This document shows positions 34,863 through 43,721 of a stretch of DNA of 64,000 bases, piece after piece. The notes beneath the pieces were generated by a model. The model was not told where the DNA came from, did not search any database, and saw only the letters and a list, made by a program, of their open reading frames with translations. Origin of the DNA: Gephyromycinifex aptenodytis (lineage in GTDB: Bacteria > Actinomycetota > Actinomycetes > Actinomycetales > Dermatophilaceae); NCBI RefSeq assembly GCF_012277275.1, contig NZ_CP051155.1, positions 124,001 to 188,000 of the forward strand, in the 5' to 3' direction. Each line of letters begins with the position of its first letter. Position 1 is the stretch's first letter. The position numbers and the translations under genes are program-made.

Positions 34863-35213
34863 TTAGCCCCAACCCAACGCGTGCAGGCGCTCGTCATCGA
34901 TGCCGAAGTGATGAGCGATCTCATGCACGACGGTGATGGCTACCTCGTCGGCCACCTGCTTCTCGGTGGCGCACATTCGTAGCGTCGGTCCCCGATAGAT
35001 GGTGATCCGGTCTGGCAGGATCACCTGCCCCCACCCGAGGTCTCGCTCTGTGCGCGGTATCCCCTCGTAGAGGCCGAGCACGTTCTCGAAACCTGTCGGC
35101 GGTTCATCCTCGATGAGGAAGACGACGTTCTCCAACAAGTCGAGAAGCTCCGCAGGCACCGCATCGAGCGCGTCCGATACGAGGGCTTCGAACTCCGCTC
35201 CGGTGAGGTCCAT
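34863..35213 (-). CDS. Minimal zincin metallopeptidase
   Basis: A 116-aa protein with the extended zinc motif HEIAHHFGIDDERLH (H97, E98, H101, D106), matching the small possibly secreted-free metallopeptidase family (PF06262 type) common in actinobacteria. It has no signal peptide, so it is cytoplasmic. Substrate unknown. ATG 35213 has a weak CACGGT hexamer 5 nt upstream. It lies between glpD (convergent) and the terminator of the qcr operon. The 188 bases between it and glpD hold nothing I can name. Confidence 0.88.
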   Translation of the reverse strand: MDLTGAEFEALVSDALDAVPAELLDLLENVVFLIEDEPPTGFENVLGLYEGIPRTERDLGWGQVILPDRITIYRGPTLRMCATEKQVADEVAITVVHEIAHHFGIDDERLHALGWG

Positions 35214-35315
35214 GATTCACCGTGACACCGCGTCGCAGCGAAAGCCAATCGCTACAGCCGGTGGGGGAGACTCAGCGTGTGGGGGCGGGCTCTCACAGAC
35301 GCCTCCGCAGTACAA

Positions 35316-35352
35316 ACAAGCCCCGCCCGGAGTATCTCCGGACGGGGCTTGT
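35316..35352 (-). terminator. Strong terminator after qcrB
   Basis: A 17-bp stem, ACAAGCCCCGCCCGGAG with CTCCGGACGGGGCTTGT, a single wobble or mismatch and loop TAT, followed on the minus strand by TTTGT. It lies 14 nt past the qcrB stop. Confidence 0.8.
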
Positions 35353-35366
35353 TTAGCTCAACCAGC

Positions 35367-37118
35367 TCAATGGCCGGTGGAGTCACGACTCTCGATCGAG
35401 GGGGCCGGCGGGGCCGTCACCAGTTCGACGTCCTTATGGCCTTCGTGCCCGTGCCCATGTGCCTGGCTCGCAAGCTCGGCAGGCGTGGGAGGCTCGACGC
35501 GGTCGTTGAAGTAGAACCGAGACCACGCGGCGCGGCGCTTGGATCCACCGGAGTCGGGAGTGGCTACACCGAACTCGTCGGTGCCCGACGTGAGCTCCAA
35601 CGGGGCGGGGGACTCGTGCTGCACAAGAGCCCAGCGCTCGTATTCGTTGAGTGGTTCGTGCACCTCGGAGAAGGAACCCTCGTCAGACAGGACGATTCGG
35701 CCGGTTTCCCTGCCGTGCAGGGCAAGCTCACGGTCCGCACGCTGCAAGGACAGGCAGACCCGCTTAGTGATCCAGAATCCGACGACCGGGCCCACGAAGA
35801 ACAGCAGCCGCAGCGCGTGCGTGATGTCGTTGATCGACAACCCCATCTTGATCGCCATGATGTCGTTACCGGCGGCCATGAACATGACCAGGTAAACGAT
35901 CAGAACGGCGACGCCCAGGCCGGTACGGGTCGGACGGTTGCGCGGGCGGTCCAGGAGGTGGTGCTCACGCTTGTCGCCGGTGACCCACGCCTCAAGGAAG
36001 GGGTAGGCGCCCAGGAGGGTGAACCACACGGGCAGCAACACGATGGAGCCGAGAGCAACGTTGAGGCTCAGCGTGTAACCGAGAACCTCGAACTCCAGCC
36101 AACCCGGCAGCAGACGCAACGCACCATCGGCGAAGCCCATGTACCAGTCCGGCTGCACACCGGCCGTCACCGGGGACGGGTCGTAAGGACCGTATGCCCA
36201 GATCGGGTTGATCGTGACCAACGCCGAAACCAGCGTGATGATGCCGAACACGATGAAGAAGAAGCCGCCCGCCTTCGCCGCATAGACCGGCATGACGGGG
36301 AAGCCGACAACGTTCTCGTTGGTGCGGCCAGGCCCGGGGAACTGCGTGTGCTTGTGCACCATGACCAGAACAAGGTGCGCGGTGAACAGGCCGATGAGGA
36401 TGGCCGGCACGAGCAGGATGTGCGCCATGTAGAGGCGAGGAATGATCGACTCGCCGGGGAAGGCGCCGTTGAACATGAAGTAGCTCATGATCGAACCAAT
36501 GACCGGCGAGGACTCCACGAAGCCCTCCATCACGCGAAGACCGGTGCCCGAGAGCAGGTCGTCGGGGAGGGAGTAGCCGGCGAAGCCTTCAATCATGGCC
36601 AGCAGGAGCAGGGCGGTGCCGATGACCCAGTTGATTTCGCGGGGCTTGCGGAACGCGCCGGTGAAGAAGACGCGCCCCATGTGCAGGCCGATAGCACCGA
36701 TGAAGAACAACGCCGACCAGTGGTGGATCTGCCGGATAAGCAGACCGCCGGGCACGGCGAAGGAGATGTCCAGTGCGGAGGCGTAAGCCTCACTCATCCC
36801 GACGCCATTCAGCGGGGCGTACTCGCCGTAGTAGACGGTGTGACCCATGGATGGGATGAACCACAGGGTCAGGATCACGCCGGTGAGAAGCGCGACGACC
36901 ATGGAGTACATGGCCACCTCGCCCAGCATGAACGACCAGTGGTCAGGGAAGACCTTGTGCATCAGGTAACGGACTGGCTTGGCCAGTCCGGTGCGATCAT
37001 CCAACCAACCGGCGACGCCGCCGCCACCCCGAGTGGAGGTGGCGGCCGGTTCCGAGGGGCGATTGTCGTCCTTCGCGCGCACGGAATCCGCTGCGCGCGA
37101 GGTGGCTGAAGTGCTCAT
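35367..37118 (-). CDS. qcrB: Cytochrome bc1 complex cytochrome b subunit QcrB
   Basis: The 583-aa subunit holds haems bL and bH and the menaquinol sites of the bcc complex. Nine or so transmembrane segments are visible, with the haem-ligand histidines in LLIRQIHHWSALFFIGAIGLHMGRVF and PRLYMAHILLVPAILIGLFTAHL. The Qo-site region contains PDWYMGFADGALRLLPGWEL-type sequence. ATG 37118 overlaps the qcrA stop by 4 nt and has GGAG upstream. The longer TTG start at 37133 is less likely. The C-terminal ~150 residues are hydrophilic, as usual in actinobacteria. The operon ends in a hairpin. Confidence 0.96.
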   Translation of the reverse strand: MSTSATSRAADSVRAKDDNRPSEPAATSTRGGGGVAGWLDDRTGLAKPVRYLMHKVFPDHWSFMLGEVAMYSMVVALLTGVILTLWFIPSMGHTVYYGEYAPLNGVGMSEAYASALDISFAVPGGLLIRQIHHWSALFFIGAIGLHMGRVFFTGAFRKPREINWVIGTALLLLAMIEGFAGYSLPDDLLSGTGLRVMEGFVESSPVIGSIMSYFMFNGAFPGESIIPRLYMAHILLVPAILIGLFTAHLVLVMVHKHTQFPGPGRTNENVVGFPVMPVYAAKAGGFFFIVFGIITLVSALVTINPIWAYGPYDPSPVTAGVQPDWYMGFADGALRLLPGWLEFEVLGYTLSLNVALGSIVLLPVWFTLLGAYPFLEAWVTGDKREHHLLDRPRNRPTRTGLGVAVLIVYLVMFMAAGNDIMAIKMGLSINDITHALRLLFFVGPVVGFWITKRVCLSLQRADRELALHGRETGRIVLSDEGSFSEVHEPLNEYERWALVQHESPAPLELTSGTDEFGVATPDSGGSKRRAAWSRFYFNDRVEPPTPAELASQAHGHGHEGHKDVELVTAPPAPSIESRDSTGH

Positions 37119-38275
37119 TTCAGACGACTCCAATGGCTCGGTCCAACGGGCTCCATGTACGGCTGCGCTGCGATGAGGTAGCCCTCGTCATCGACAGTGA
37201 TCTTCAGCTGGGGAAGCGGACGCTTAGCCGGACCGAAAACCACCTTGCAGTCTTGAGTCACATCAAATGTGGACTGGTGACAGGGACACAGCAAGTGATG
37301 TGTTCCCTGTTCATACAACCCGACCGGGCAACCGGCGTGGGTGCAAATCTTGTTATAGGCGACGATACCTTGATAGCCCCAATCGCGCGCTTTCTGAGAT
37401 TTGAAGTCCTCAGGATCGAGGCGGATCAGCAGCGTTGCGGCCTTGGCCTTGCGCTCCAGCACGCCGAGATCCTCGTCGTGCTGTGTCTCTTCGTCAGATT
37501 TGTCCCGCACCTTAGGACCGTCGATACCCTCAGGCAGGACGTGGAAGACCGAGCCCAGGCGCACGTCGTCGGCGCGAATGGGCGTCAACTCCGGGTCACG
37601 CACCAGGCGCATGCCCTTCTGCCAGAAGGTCTGCTTGAGCTGACGACCGGGCAGCGGGCCGAGGCCGAAGATGGCCTGGACCACCGGCGGCAGGGCGAAA
37701 ATACCCAGTGCCGTTGCCCCGAGCACACCGATCAGGGGGCGGCGTCCAAGCTGAGAGGCCTTACGGCCTTCGACCAACGTATCGGCGAAGCCCTGACGAT
37801 CCTCAGGGGCCGCAGCGACCGGGTGACGCTCTTCGATGGACTCAGCATCCGGCATCAACGTTTTGGCCCAGTGCACAGCGCCGAAACCGATACCGAGCAA
37901 GCTGATCGCCAGGGTGAGGCCCAGCAGGGTGTGCAGAAGGTTGAGCCGCCCGAAGAGCGGAACCAACACCATCTGCTCGCTGTCGAGCAAGAAGTAGGCG
38001 AGCATGAAGCCGATCGTGCCCAGGATCGACAGGGTGAACAGCGTGAGCACCTGGCGCTCCGCGCGCTTGGCTGCCTTCTCGTCCACATCGGCGTGGCGAA
38101 GGATGTGCGGGGGCAGTCCAGGGTTGTCGAAGCGAGCCGGAAGCTCGCCGGTGCCTTCGATGTGCCCCTGGTCGAGGTTCACCGCCTCGCGGCTGGGGCT
38201 CACCTGGTGCGAGCCAGCCGCGGTCGAGCCCCCGTTGGCGGGGGTGTTCTCCGCAGGGGAGCCGTTGTCGTTCAT
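37115..38275 (-). CDS. qcrA: Cytochrome bc1 complex Rieske iron-sulfur subunit QcrA
   Basis: The 386-aa product is the three-transmembrane actinobacterial Rieske type. It has an N-terminal hydrophilic region, two hydrophobic hairpins (LFTLSILGTIGFMLAYFLL, LLHTLLGLTLAISLLGIGF) and a third anchor. The 2Fe-2S ligands are CTHAGC and CPCHQS near the C-terminus. It takes electrons from menaquinol and passes them to QcrC. ATG 38275 has AGGAA upstream. The longer frame to 38323 would overlap qcrC's stop region. It lies in the qcrC-qcrA-qcrB operon. Confidence 0.95.
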   Translation of the reverse strand: MNDNGSPAENTPANGGSTAAGSHQVSPSREAVNLDQGHIEGTGELPARFDNPGLPPHILRHADVDEKAAKRAERQVLTLFTLSILGTIGFMLAYFLLDSEQMVLVPLFGRLNLLHTLLGLTLAISLLGIGFGAVHWAKTLMPDAESIEERHPVAAAPEDRQGFADTLVEGRKASQLGRRPLIGVLGATALGIFALPPVVQAIFGLGPLPGRQLKQTFWQKGMRLVRDPELTPIRADDVRLGSVFHVLPEGIDGPKVRDKSDEETQHDEDLGVLERKAKAATLLIRLDPEDFKSQKARDWGYQGIVAYNKICTHAGCPVGLYEQGTHHLLCPCHQSTFDVTQDCKVVFGPAKRPLPQLKITVDDEGYLIAAQPYMEPVGPSHWSRLK

Positions 38276-38324
38276 CGTGTGGTTCCTGTCGCGTCGGTGC
38301 GGACGATCGGGGTCGTGGACCACC

Positions 38325-39116
38325 TCATGCGGCCTTGCGTCCTAGCCAGACAGCCGCGGCGATCATGAGGGGGATGCCGATGCCCCAGAAGAAGAAGCCG
38401 TCGGCCACGGGGCCGAGGTTGCCCAGGCTGTGCCCGCCGTAGTTCTCATTCTTGTCGAGCTCGTGCAGGTAGGCGATGACATCGCGTTTTGCCTCAGGCT
38501 CCAAGTTGGTGTCGTTGAAGACAGGCATGGACTGCGGGCCGGTCAACATGGCCTCGTAGATGTGCTTGCCTTCGATGTTCTTCAACGGGGGAGCGTACTT
38601 GCCGCGAGTCAGCGCACCGCCGGAGCCGGCGAAGTTGTGACACATGGCGCAGTTGACGCGGTAGATCTCGCCGCCGCGGGCGGGGTTGCCGCCGACGCCG
38701 CTGCTGTACTTCTCATCCGGGACGCCCGGGCCGGGACCAAGGGTGGTCACCCACGCCGCCATCTGCTTGATCTGCTCGTCGGTGTAGTGCACCTCGTTGC
38801 GCTTGGCCTGAACACCGGGGGCTGCCAGCGGCATCCGGCCGGTGCCGACCTGGAAGTCCACTGAAGCCGCGCCGACGCCGACCAGGCTGGGACCGGCGGG
38901 GGTGCCCTGGCCCTGCTGGCCGTGGCAGGTCGCGCAGTTCGCGAGGAACAGCTTGTGACCAGCCTCGACGTCCTTGCTCGTCACCGGCCGGGTGTCGGCC
39001 TGCGCGGACCCTGACGGCATGAAGACCGAGTACAGGGATCCCACAGCAAGGAGGCCGACGAACAGCAGGGCGAAAAGCGCCGCCGGATGCCGGCGTCGGG
39101 CTGCGGATGAGGTCAC
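38325..39116 (-). CDS. qcrC: Di-haem cytochrome c subunit QcrC
   Basis: The 263-aa membrane-anchored cytochrome carries two covalent haem sites, CATCHGQQGQGTPAG and CAMCHNFAGSGG. It has an N-terminal signal/anchor (ALFALLFVGLLAVGSLYSVF) and a C-terminal helix (GIGIPLMIAAAVWLG). It takes the place of a soluble cytochrome c and wires the bcc complex directly to CuA of CtaC. It starts at GTG with AAGGA upstream. It is followed by qcrA after 49 nt, and ctaE precedes it. Confidence 0.95.
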   Translation of the reverse strand: MTSSAARRRHPAALFALLFVGLLAVGSLYSVFMPSGSAQADTRPVTSKDVEAGHKLFLANCATCHGQQGQGTPAGPSLVGVGAASVDFQVGTGRMPLAAPGVQAKRNEVHYTDEQIKQMAAWVTTLGPGPGVPDEKYSSGVGGNPARGGEIYRVNCAMCHNFAGSGGALTRGKYAPPLKNIEGKHIYEAMLTGPQSMPVFNDTNLEPEAKRDVIAYLHELDKNENYGGHSLGNLGPVADGFFFWGIGIPLMIAAAVWLGRKAA

Positions 39117-39159
39117 TGTGGTGTCCTTGGCGTCGTAGGGGCGGGGTGTGTTGCGGGGC

Positions 39160-39825
39160 TCATTGGAGGATGTAGATCGCGATGAAGAGGGCGATCCACA
39201 CCACGTCGACGAAGTGCCAGTAGTAGGAGGTCACGATGGCTCCCGTGGCCTGCCTGTGGGTGTATCGGCGCGAGGAGAAGCTGCGTCCGATGATGAGCAG
39301 GAACGCGATCAGGCCACCGATGACGTGGATGCCGTGGAACCCGGTCGTGATGTAGAAGGCCGAGCTGTAGGCGTCATGGGAGAGCGTCATCCCGTGATGC
39401 GCCAGCTCCGCGTACTCAAGGACCTGGCCGGCCACGAACACCGAGCCGAACAGGTAGGTCAGCACGTACCAGTCGCGCATGCCCCACTTGCCGATCTCGA
39501 AGAGCTTGCCGGTCCGTGAGCCGATGCCCTGCTCGGCTTTGAAGACGCCGAGCTGACACCACACGGAGGAAATCACCAGGATCAGGGTGTTGCCCACCGC
39601 GAACGGCACGTTCAGGTGAGCTGTGCCGGTCTCCCACAGGTCGGGGCGCGAGGCCCGCAACGTGAAGTAGATGGCGAACAGCCCCGCGAAGAACATGAGT
39701 TCGCTTGATAGCCAGACGATGGTGCCCACCGAGGCCATATTGGGTCGGGTAACCGGCCCGTGACCCGGGGCATTGCCCGAGTGCGGTCGCGGTGCGTGTG
39801 TATGTGCAGAGGAAACAGTCGCCAC
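39160..39825 (-). CDS. ctaE: Cytochrome c oxidase subunit III
   Basis: The 221-aa product has the five to six transmembrane helices of actinobacterial Cta[66 protein letters not shown] and [21 protein letters not shown]. The open frame extends to 40026, but the extra 67 residues look non-coding. GTG 39825 gives [10 protein letters not shown]-type start and has CATAAT 6 nt upstream. It heads the ctaE-qcrC-qcrA-qcrB operon, apart from the ctaC-ctaD-ctaF operon 13 kb away. Confidence 0.94.
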   Translation of the reverse strand: MATVSSAHTHAPRPHSGNAPGHGPVTRPNMASVGTIVWLSSELMFFAGLFAIYFTLRASRPDLWETGTAHLNVPFAVGNTLILVISSVWCQLGVFKAEQGIGSRTGKLFEIGKWGMRDWYVLTYLFGSVFVAGQVLEYAELAHHGMTLSHDAYSSAFYITTGFHGIHVIGGLIAFLLIIGRSFSSRRYTHRQATGAIVTSYYWHFVDVVWIALFIAIYILQ

Positions 39826-39831
39826 GGCGCC

Positions 39832-39837
39832 ATTATG
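39832..39837 (-). promoter_or_regulatory. Candidate -10 element (CATAAT) of the ctaE-qcrCAB operon
   Basis: CATAAT on the minus strand, six bases, then GTG 39825. It is the nearest to the TATAAT consensus of all the leaderless-type sites here, in keeping with a highly expressed respiratory operon. Confidence 0.6.
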
Positions 39838-40090
39838 GCCACAAAACATCCCGAGATGGGTCCTTGGGGGTCGGGTGTGCCGGATCTGGGTTGGAATCAG
39901 GTGCCTTCTGGGCCCCGACGGTACGCCTGGGGAACCTCTGTGGTAGTCACTTGACCTCAGGCGCTGAACAGGTGTGCTGGCCACTGTGCCGACCTTTTCT
40001 CGGGGCAGACGCGATCCGGTATGCATCCGGATCGGGATGCGGCTGGGGGCCAGTGCGCGAGCCGGGCATCCGCATGCTGGCGGTTGTCGG

Positions 40091-40096
40091 TAGGAT
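40091..40096 (+). promoter_or_regulatory. Candidate -10 element (TAGGAT) of the receiver-like gene and trpD
   Basis: TAGGAT, seven bases, then ATG 40104. It predicts a leaderless mRNA that would also carry trpD. Confidence 0.5.
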
Positions 40097-40103
40097 TCAC
40101 TGC

Positions 40104-40577
40104 ATGACTGGCTCCCACGGCCCGCAGGGCTCCTCCTCGATCGTCGCTCCCTCGGCGCAGGGATCCACCGGTGCGCAGCGGCGTTCGGTGCGCATTCTGC
40201 TGTTCAGCGACGACCGCCTCACTCGTGACTCCGTTCGCCTGGCAGTGGGACGTCGTCCGGCACGTGACGTCGAGGTGGCCTCGTGGCTGGAATGCGCAAC
40301 TGCGCCTGCAGTCACGAAAGCGGTCAAGGCGCGTGAGGTCGACCTGCTCATCCTGGATGGCGAAGCGGCCCCGCTGGGGGGCATGGGATTGTGCCGTCAG
40401 CTCAAGCACGAGATCTACGAATGCCCGCCAGTCATTCTGCTGACAGGGCGGCCCCAGGACGGCTGGCTCGCGGCCTGGTCCTACGCCGAGCGTGCTGTCC
40501 CGCAGCCGATCGATGCGATGTCCATGTGCAACGCGGTAGCCGAAGTGTCCCGCGCCTTGCCTGGCCTCGAAAACTGA
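40104..40577 (+). CDS. Stand-alone receiver-like (pseudo-response-regulator) protein
   Basis: The 157-aa product has a ~30-residue Ser/Gly-rich N-terminus, then a CheY-like fold: [15 protein letters not shown] (acidic pair), LLILDGEA (phosphoacceptor-position Asp), ILLTGR (Thr). The normally invariant lysine before the last strand's proline is replaced by glutamine in AVPQPID, so phosphotransfer may be lost. There is no output domain. It lies between ctaE (divergent) and trpD, with trpD starting 2 nt after its stop. Role unknown. The frame extends to 39792 but the leaderless -10 supports ATG 40104. Confidence 0.75.
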   Translation: MTGSHGPQGSSSIVAPSAQGSTGAQRRSVRILLFSDDRLTRDSVRLAVGRRPARDVEVASWLECATAPAVTKAVKAREVDLLILDGEAAPLGGMGLCRQLKHEIYECPPVILLTGRPQDGWLAAWSYAERAVPQPIDAMSMCNAVAEVSRALPGLEN

Positions 40578-40579
40578 CC

Positions 40580-41647
40580 ATGGTCGAGCCCGGTACGACG
40601 ACCTGGCCCGAACTTCTGACCCTCCTGGTCACCGGCGTCGACCTCTCCGGCGACCAGGCTTCCTGGGCCATGAACCGCATCATGGCGGGCGAGGCAACTG
40701 ACGCCCAGGTAGCGGGCTTCCTCATAGCGCTGCGCGCCAAAGGGGTGACCACTGAAGAACTCGGTGGCATCGCTGAACAGATGCTGAGCCACGCCCGCCG
40801 TATCTCGGTACCGGCCCCCAGCCTGGACATCGTGGGAACCGGTGGCGACCGCGCCAACACGGTCAACATCTCGACAATGTCTGCCGTGGTCGCCGCAGCT
40901 GCTGGGGCGGTCATCGTCAAGCACGGCAACCGTGCTGCCTCCTCGAAGTCCGGCACCGCTGACTGCTTGGAAGCCTTGGGAGTCGTCCTGAGCCTGGGTC
41001 CGGAGAAGGTCGTGGAGGTGGCGCACAAGGTGGGTATCACCTTCTGCTTCGCCCAGGACTTCCATCCCTCGATGCGTCACGTTGCCGGACCGCGTCGGGA
41101 ACTAGGGGTGCCGACGGTGTTCAACCTGCTCGGTCCGCTGACCAATCCCGCGCAACCGGTTCACTCGGCGGTCGGGGTCGCCGATGCGCTGGCCGCCCCG
41201 CTGGTCGCAGGGGTCTTTGCGGCTCGCGGCAACCGGGCAGCGGTCTTCCGGGGGGACGACGGCCTGGATGAGATCACCGTCTCGACGACCTCGCGCATCT
41301 GGTGGGTAGCTCAAGGCGACATCGACGAGTACGTCATCGCACCTGAAGATGTAGGCCTCGCCAGACATCCGATCGAGGCGTTGCGCGGAGCCGATGCGAA
41401 CTACAACGCTCAAGTGGTCCGGGACGTGTTCGCGGGCAAAACCGGCGCACCGCGGGAAGCGGTGTTGCTCAACGCCGGGATTGCTCTGGCGGTAGCTGCG
41501 GAGCCGCAGGTGCGCAACCAAGCAGACTTCGTGCAAGCGCTTCGCGCCGGAATCGCGCGGGCAGCTGAAGCCATCGACTCAGGGGCGACCACGGCGCGCC
41601 TCGAGGCCTGGAAAGCCGCGACCCGAGAGGCCGCCGAGCAGCGCTGA
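40580..41647 (+). CDS. trpD: Anthranilate phosphoribosyltransferase
   Basis: The 355-aa enzyme joins anthranilate to PRPP in tryptophan biosynthesis. Motifs are DIVGTGGDRANTVNIST, KHGNRAASSKSGTADCLEALG, FHPSMRHVAGPRRELGVPTVFNLLGPLTNPA and the acidic DDGLDEIT. ATG 40580 follows the stop of the receiver-like gene by 2 nt, so translation is coupled. The rest of the trp pathway is not nearby, a dispersed arrangement also found in mycobacteria. Confidence 0.95.
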   Translation: MVEPGTTTWPELLTLLVTGVDLSGDQASWAMNRIMAGEATDAQVAGFLIALRAKGVTTEELGGIAEQMLSHARRISVPAPSLDIVGTGGDRANTVNISTMSAVVAAAAGAVIVKHGNRAASSKSGTADCLEALGVVLSLGPEKVVEVAHKVGITFCFAQDFHPSMRHVAGPRRELGVPTVFNLLGPLTNPAQPVHSAVGVADALAAPLVAGVFAARGNRAAVFRGDDGLDEITVSTTSRIWWVAQGDIDEYVIAPEDVGLARHPIEALRGADANYNAQVVRDVFAGKTGAPREAVLLNAGIALAVAAEPQVRNQADFVQALRAGIARAAEAIDSGATTARLEAWKAATREAAEQR

Positions 41648-41710
41648 GGCCCGAGTGCAGCAGGGCGCCCGGCCACGATGCCACGGGTGGATCAGAGGCG
41701 CCTGGAGGGC

Positions 41711-41989
41711 TCAGTCCAGACCGATGCTGAAGGCTGCGTCGAGGTCGTCGCTGCTGTAGGTACGGAAAGCAATGTGGGTGTCAGTGGCTGCCACACCCTC
41801 CGTCTTGTTGATCTGCCCGGCGATGACGTCGGCAAAGTCCTCGTGTTGAGCCACGCGAACCAACGCAATGAGGTCGATGTCGCCGGTGACGGAGTACACC
41901 TCGCTGACGTTCTCGATCTCGGCGACTGCCTGAGCCACCTCGGGAATGCGGTTGACGTCGGCCTTGATGAGGACGATGGCGGTGATCAC
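41711..41989 (-). CDS. Stand-alone Lrp/AsnC ligand-binding (RAM) domain protein
   Basis: The 92-aa product is a RAM domain without DNA-binding part (ITAIVLIKADVNRIPEVAQAV, VSEVYSVTGDIDLIALVRV, GVAATDTHIAFRTY). Such small proteins oligomerise and bind amino acids, possibly modulating full-length Lrp regulators. Standing beside trpD (convergent), an amino-acid-sensing role is plausible but inferred. GTG 41989 has TAGAGT 6 nt upstream. That element overlaps the 3' end of the exonuclease gene. Confidence 0.88.
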   Translation of the reverse strand: MITAIVLIKADVNRIPEVAQAVAEIENVSEVYSVTGDIDLIALVRVAQHEDFADVIAGQINKTEGVAATDTHIAFRTYSSDDLDAAFSIGLD

Positions 41990-41995
41990 GGATTC

Positions 41996-42001
41996 ACTCT
42001 A
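41996..42001 (-). promoter_or_regulatory. Candidate -10 element (TAGAGT) of the RAM-domain gene
   Basis: TAGAGT, six bases (GAATCC), GTG 41989. It overlaps the stop codon of the exonuclease gene, so the RAM gene has its own leaderless promoter. Confidence 0.55.
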
Positions 42002-43708
42002 GTCAATCCACGCGCTGGTCGCGGGGCTCGTGCGCGGAACAGCCAGATCGGCCAGCGCTTCCGCGCCACCGACCGGGCACACCCACACACCCTCGACCTC
42101 CACCAGGCGGGTGCCCTCGGTGGTGAGCCAGGTATGCAGCAGCTCGGTCTCCTCAGGATGCGCGGCCGGATGCGGGGCAGTAGGGGCGGCCACGACCTCG
42201 GCTGTGCGGATCATGGCCCCGATGTACGGCATCGGATCCGCTCCCCGTGGGGTCAGCGTGGTGCCGGCAAAGCGGCCGTACCTGACGCACACCACTTCCC
42301 AGCCGCCGGCCGCGCGACGTCGGGCCCCGACGATCTGGGCGGTCGCAGCCAGTGGGGTGAGGCGCTGTGATCGGCACAACCCGCGGATGAGCGTGGCGGT
42401 GCGATCCCGGACGGCGCCGGCTTCTTCGAAGCGTTCTGCGCTAGACAGCTCGCTCATCCGTTCTGCCAGCGAATGCAGAATTTGTCTGCTAGCGCCCTGC
42501 ATGAGGGCTATCGCCCTGGCGGCGATCTGGCCGTAGTCCTCCACGCTCTGTCGGCCCTCGCACGGTGCTCCGCAACGACCCAGGTCCGCCAGCAGACAGG
42601 CCGCGACCTCTGCGCTGCGCCGCGCCAGGCGGGTGGTGCAGCTGCGCAGCGGCAGAATTTCGTGGATGGCTTGAATTGCGGCGTCGGCGGCGTCGCGATG
42701 CGGATACGGGCCGCAGTAGGTGGCACCGTCATCGCGGACCCGATGCACGATGGACAGCCGAGGGAACCTCTCGTGGGTGAGCTTGACCCAGGGGCGGTTC
42801 TCGGGGCGTCGTGAGCGGCGGTTGTACGGCGGGTCGTGCTCGGCGATGAGGCGCAGCTCGCGCACGCGTGCCTCTAGGTCGGTGGCGCAGATGATGGGGG
42901 TCACCCCGGTGGCGGCTGCGAGCATGTCGCGGATGCGTGAGCGTTGCTCGCTTGCCGTGAAGTAGGAGCGCACCCGCCGACGGATGTCGGAGGAGGTTCC
43001 TACGTAGAGAACTCGACCGTTGTTGCCGGTGAACATGTAGACCCCGGGGGTAGCAGGCAGACCATCGGCCAGATGACGCTTGCGCCGTTGGGTGGGGGTG
43101 ACCCGAGAGGTCAGCACCGCGAGCTCTTCCACGGTGGTGGCCCCGGCTCCGCCGGCTCGGTCCAGGAGGGCATGCAGCACATCGACCGTGGCGCGCGCGT
43201 CGTGCAGGGCACGGTGGTCGGGGGAGGTCTCGGCGCCGAAATACGCGGCCAGCGTGCCCAGCTTGTGGTTGGGCGTCTCGTCGCGGCTGACGAGGCGGCG
43301 AGCCAGTTTCACGGTGTCGACCACCGCTGGATTGGGCCACGGCAACTCCAAGTCGCGTGCGGCCGCGCGGAGGAAACCCACGTCGAAGGGTGCGTTGTGG
43401 GCGACCAACACGGTACCGACCGCAAACTCAAGGAATTGGGGGAGTACCTCGCCGATGCGTGGTGCCTGTGCCACCATTTCGTTGCTGATGCCGGTGAGTA
43501 CCTGAATGAAATCAGGGATGGGTCCTTCGGGGCGCACCAGGGTCTGGAACTCACCCAGGACCTGCCCGCCGCGCACTTTGACTGCACCGATCTCGGTGAT
43601 GTGCGCGCCGGAGGGGCTACTGCCTGTGGTCTCCAGGTCGACGACGACGAAGGTGACCTCCCTCAGCGGGGTGCCCAACTCATCGAGAGTTCCCTGAACG
43701 GCCTGCAT
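41999..43708 (-). CDS. DnaQ-type DEDDh exonuclease fused to UvrC-like GIY-YIG nuclease
   Basis: The 569-aa protein joins two nucleases. Residues ~15-185 are a DnaQ-like 3'-5' exonuclease (VVVDLETTG, VAHNAPFDVGFL, HRALHDARATVD). Residues ~205-end resemble the N-terminal half of UvrC/Cho: GIY-YIG domain (GVYMFTGNNGRVLYVGTS, DIRRRVRSYF), a cysteine-containing segment (CLLADLGRCGAPCEGR) and a UVR-like helix pair. It lacks UvrC's RNase H-like half. The Rv2191 family has this build. Likely role is a backup nick in nucleotide excision repair. The frame opens at 44050, but ATG 43708 with TACGGT 7 nt before it is preferred. Confidence 0.9.
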   Translation of the reverse strand: MQAVQGTLDELGTPLREVTFVVVDLETTGSSPSGAHITEIGAVKVRGGQVLGEFQTLVRPEGPIPDFIQVLTGISNEMVAQAPRIGEVLPQFLEFAVGTVLVAHNAPFDVGFLRAAARDLELPWPNPAVVDTVKLARRLVSRDETPNHKLGTLAAYFGAETSPDHRALHDARATVDVLHALLDRAGGAGATTVEELAVLTSRVTPTQRRKRHLADGLPATPGVYMFTGNNGRVLYVGTSSDIRRRVRSYFTASEQRSRIRDMLAAATGVTPIICATDLEARVRELRLIAEHDPPYNRRSRRPENRPWVKLTHERFPRLSIVHRVRDDGATYCGPYPHRDAADAAIQAIHEILPLRSCTTRLARRSAEVAACLLADLGRCGAPCEGRQSVEDYGQIAARAIALMQGASRQILHSLAERMSELSSAERFEEAGAVRDRTATLIRGLCRSQRLTPLAATAQIVGARRRAAGGWEVVCVRYGRFAGTTLTPRGADPMPYIGAMIRTAEVVAAPTAPHPAAHPEETELLHTWLTTEGTRLVEVEGVWVCPVGGAEALADLAVPRTSPATSAWID

Positions 43709-43715
43709 GTAGTGA

Positions 43716-43721
43716 ACCGTA
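43716..43721 (-). promoter_or_regulatory. Candidate -10 element (TACGGT) of the exonuclease gene
   Basis: TACGGT, seven bases, ATG 43708. It supports the short start over the 342-nt longer open frame. Confidence 0.5.

Noticed and set aside
35277-37109. 610-aa plus-strand frame opposite qcrB
   Set aside because: It is the antisense of qcrB, with the same polar, low-complexity signature. It also runs through the qcr terminator.
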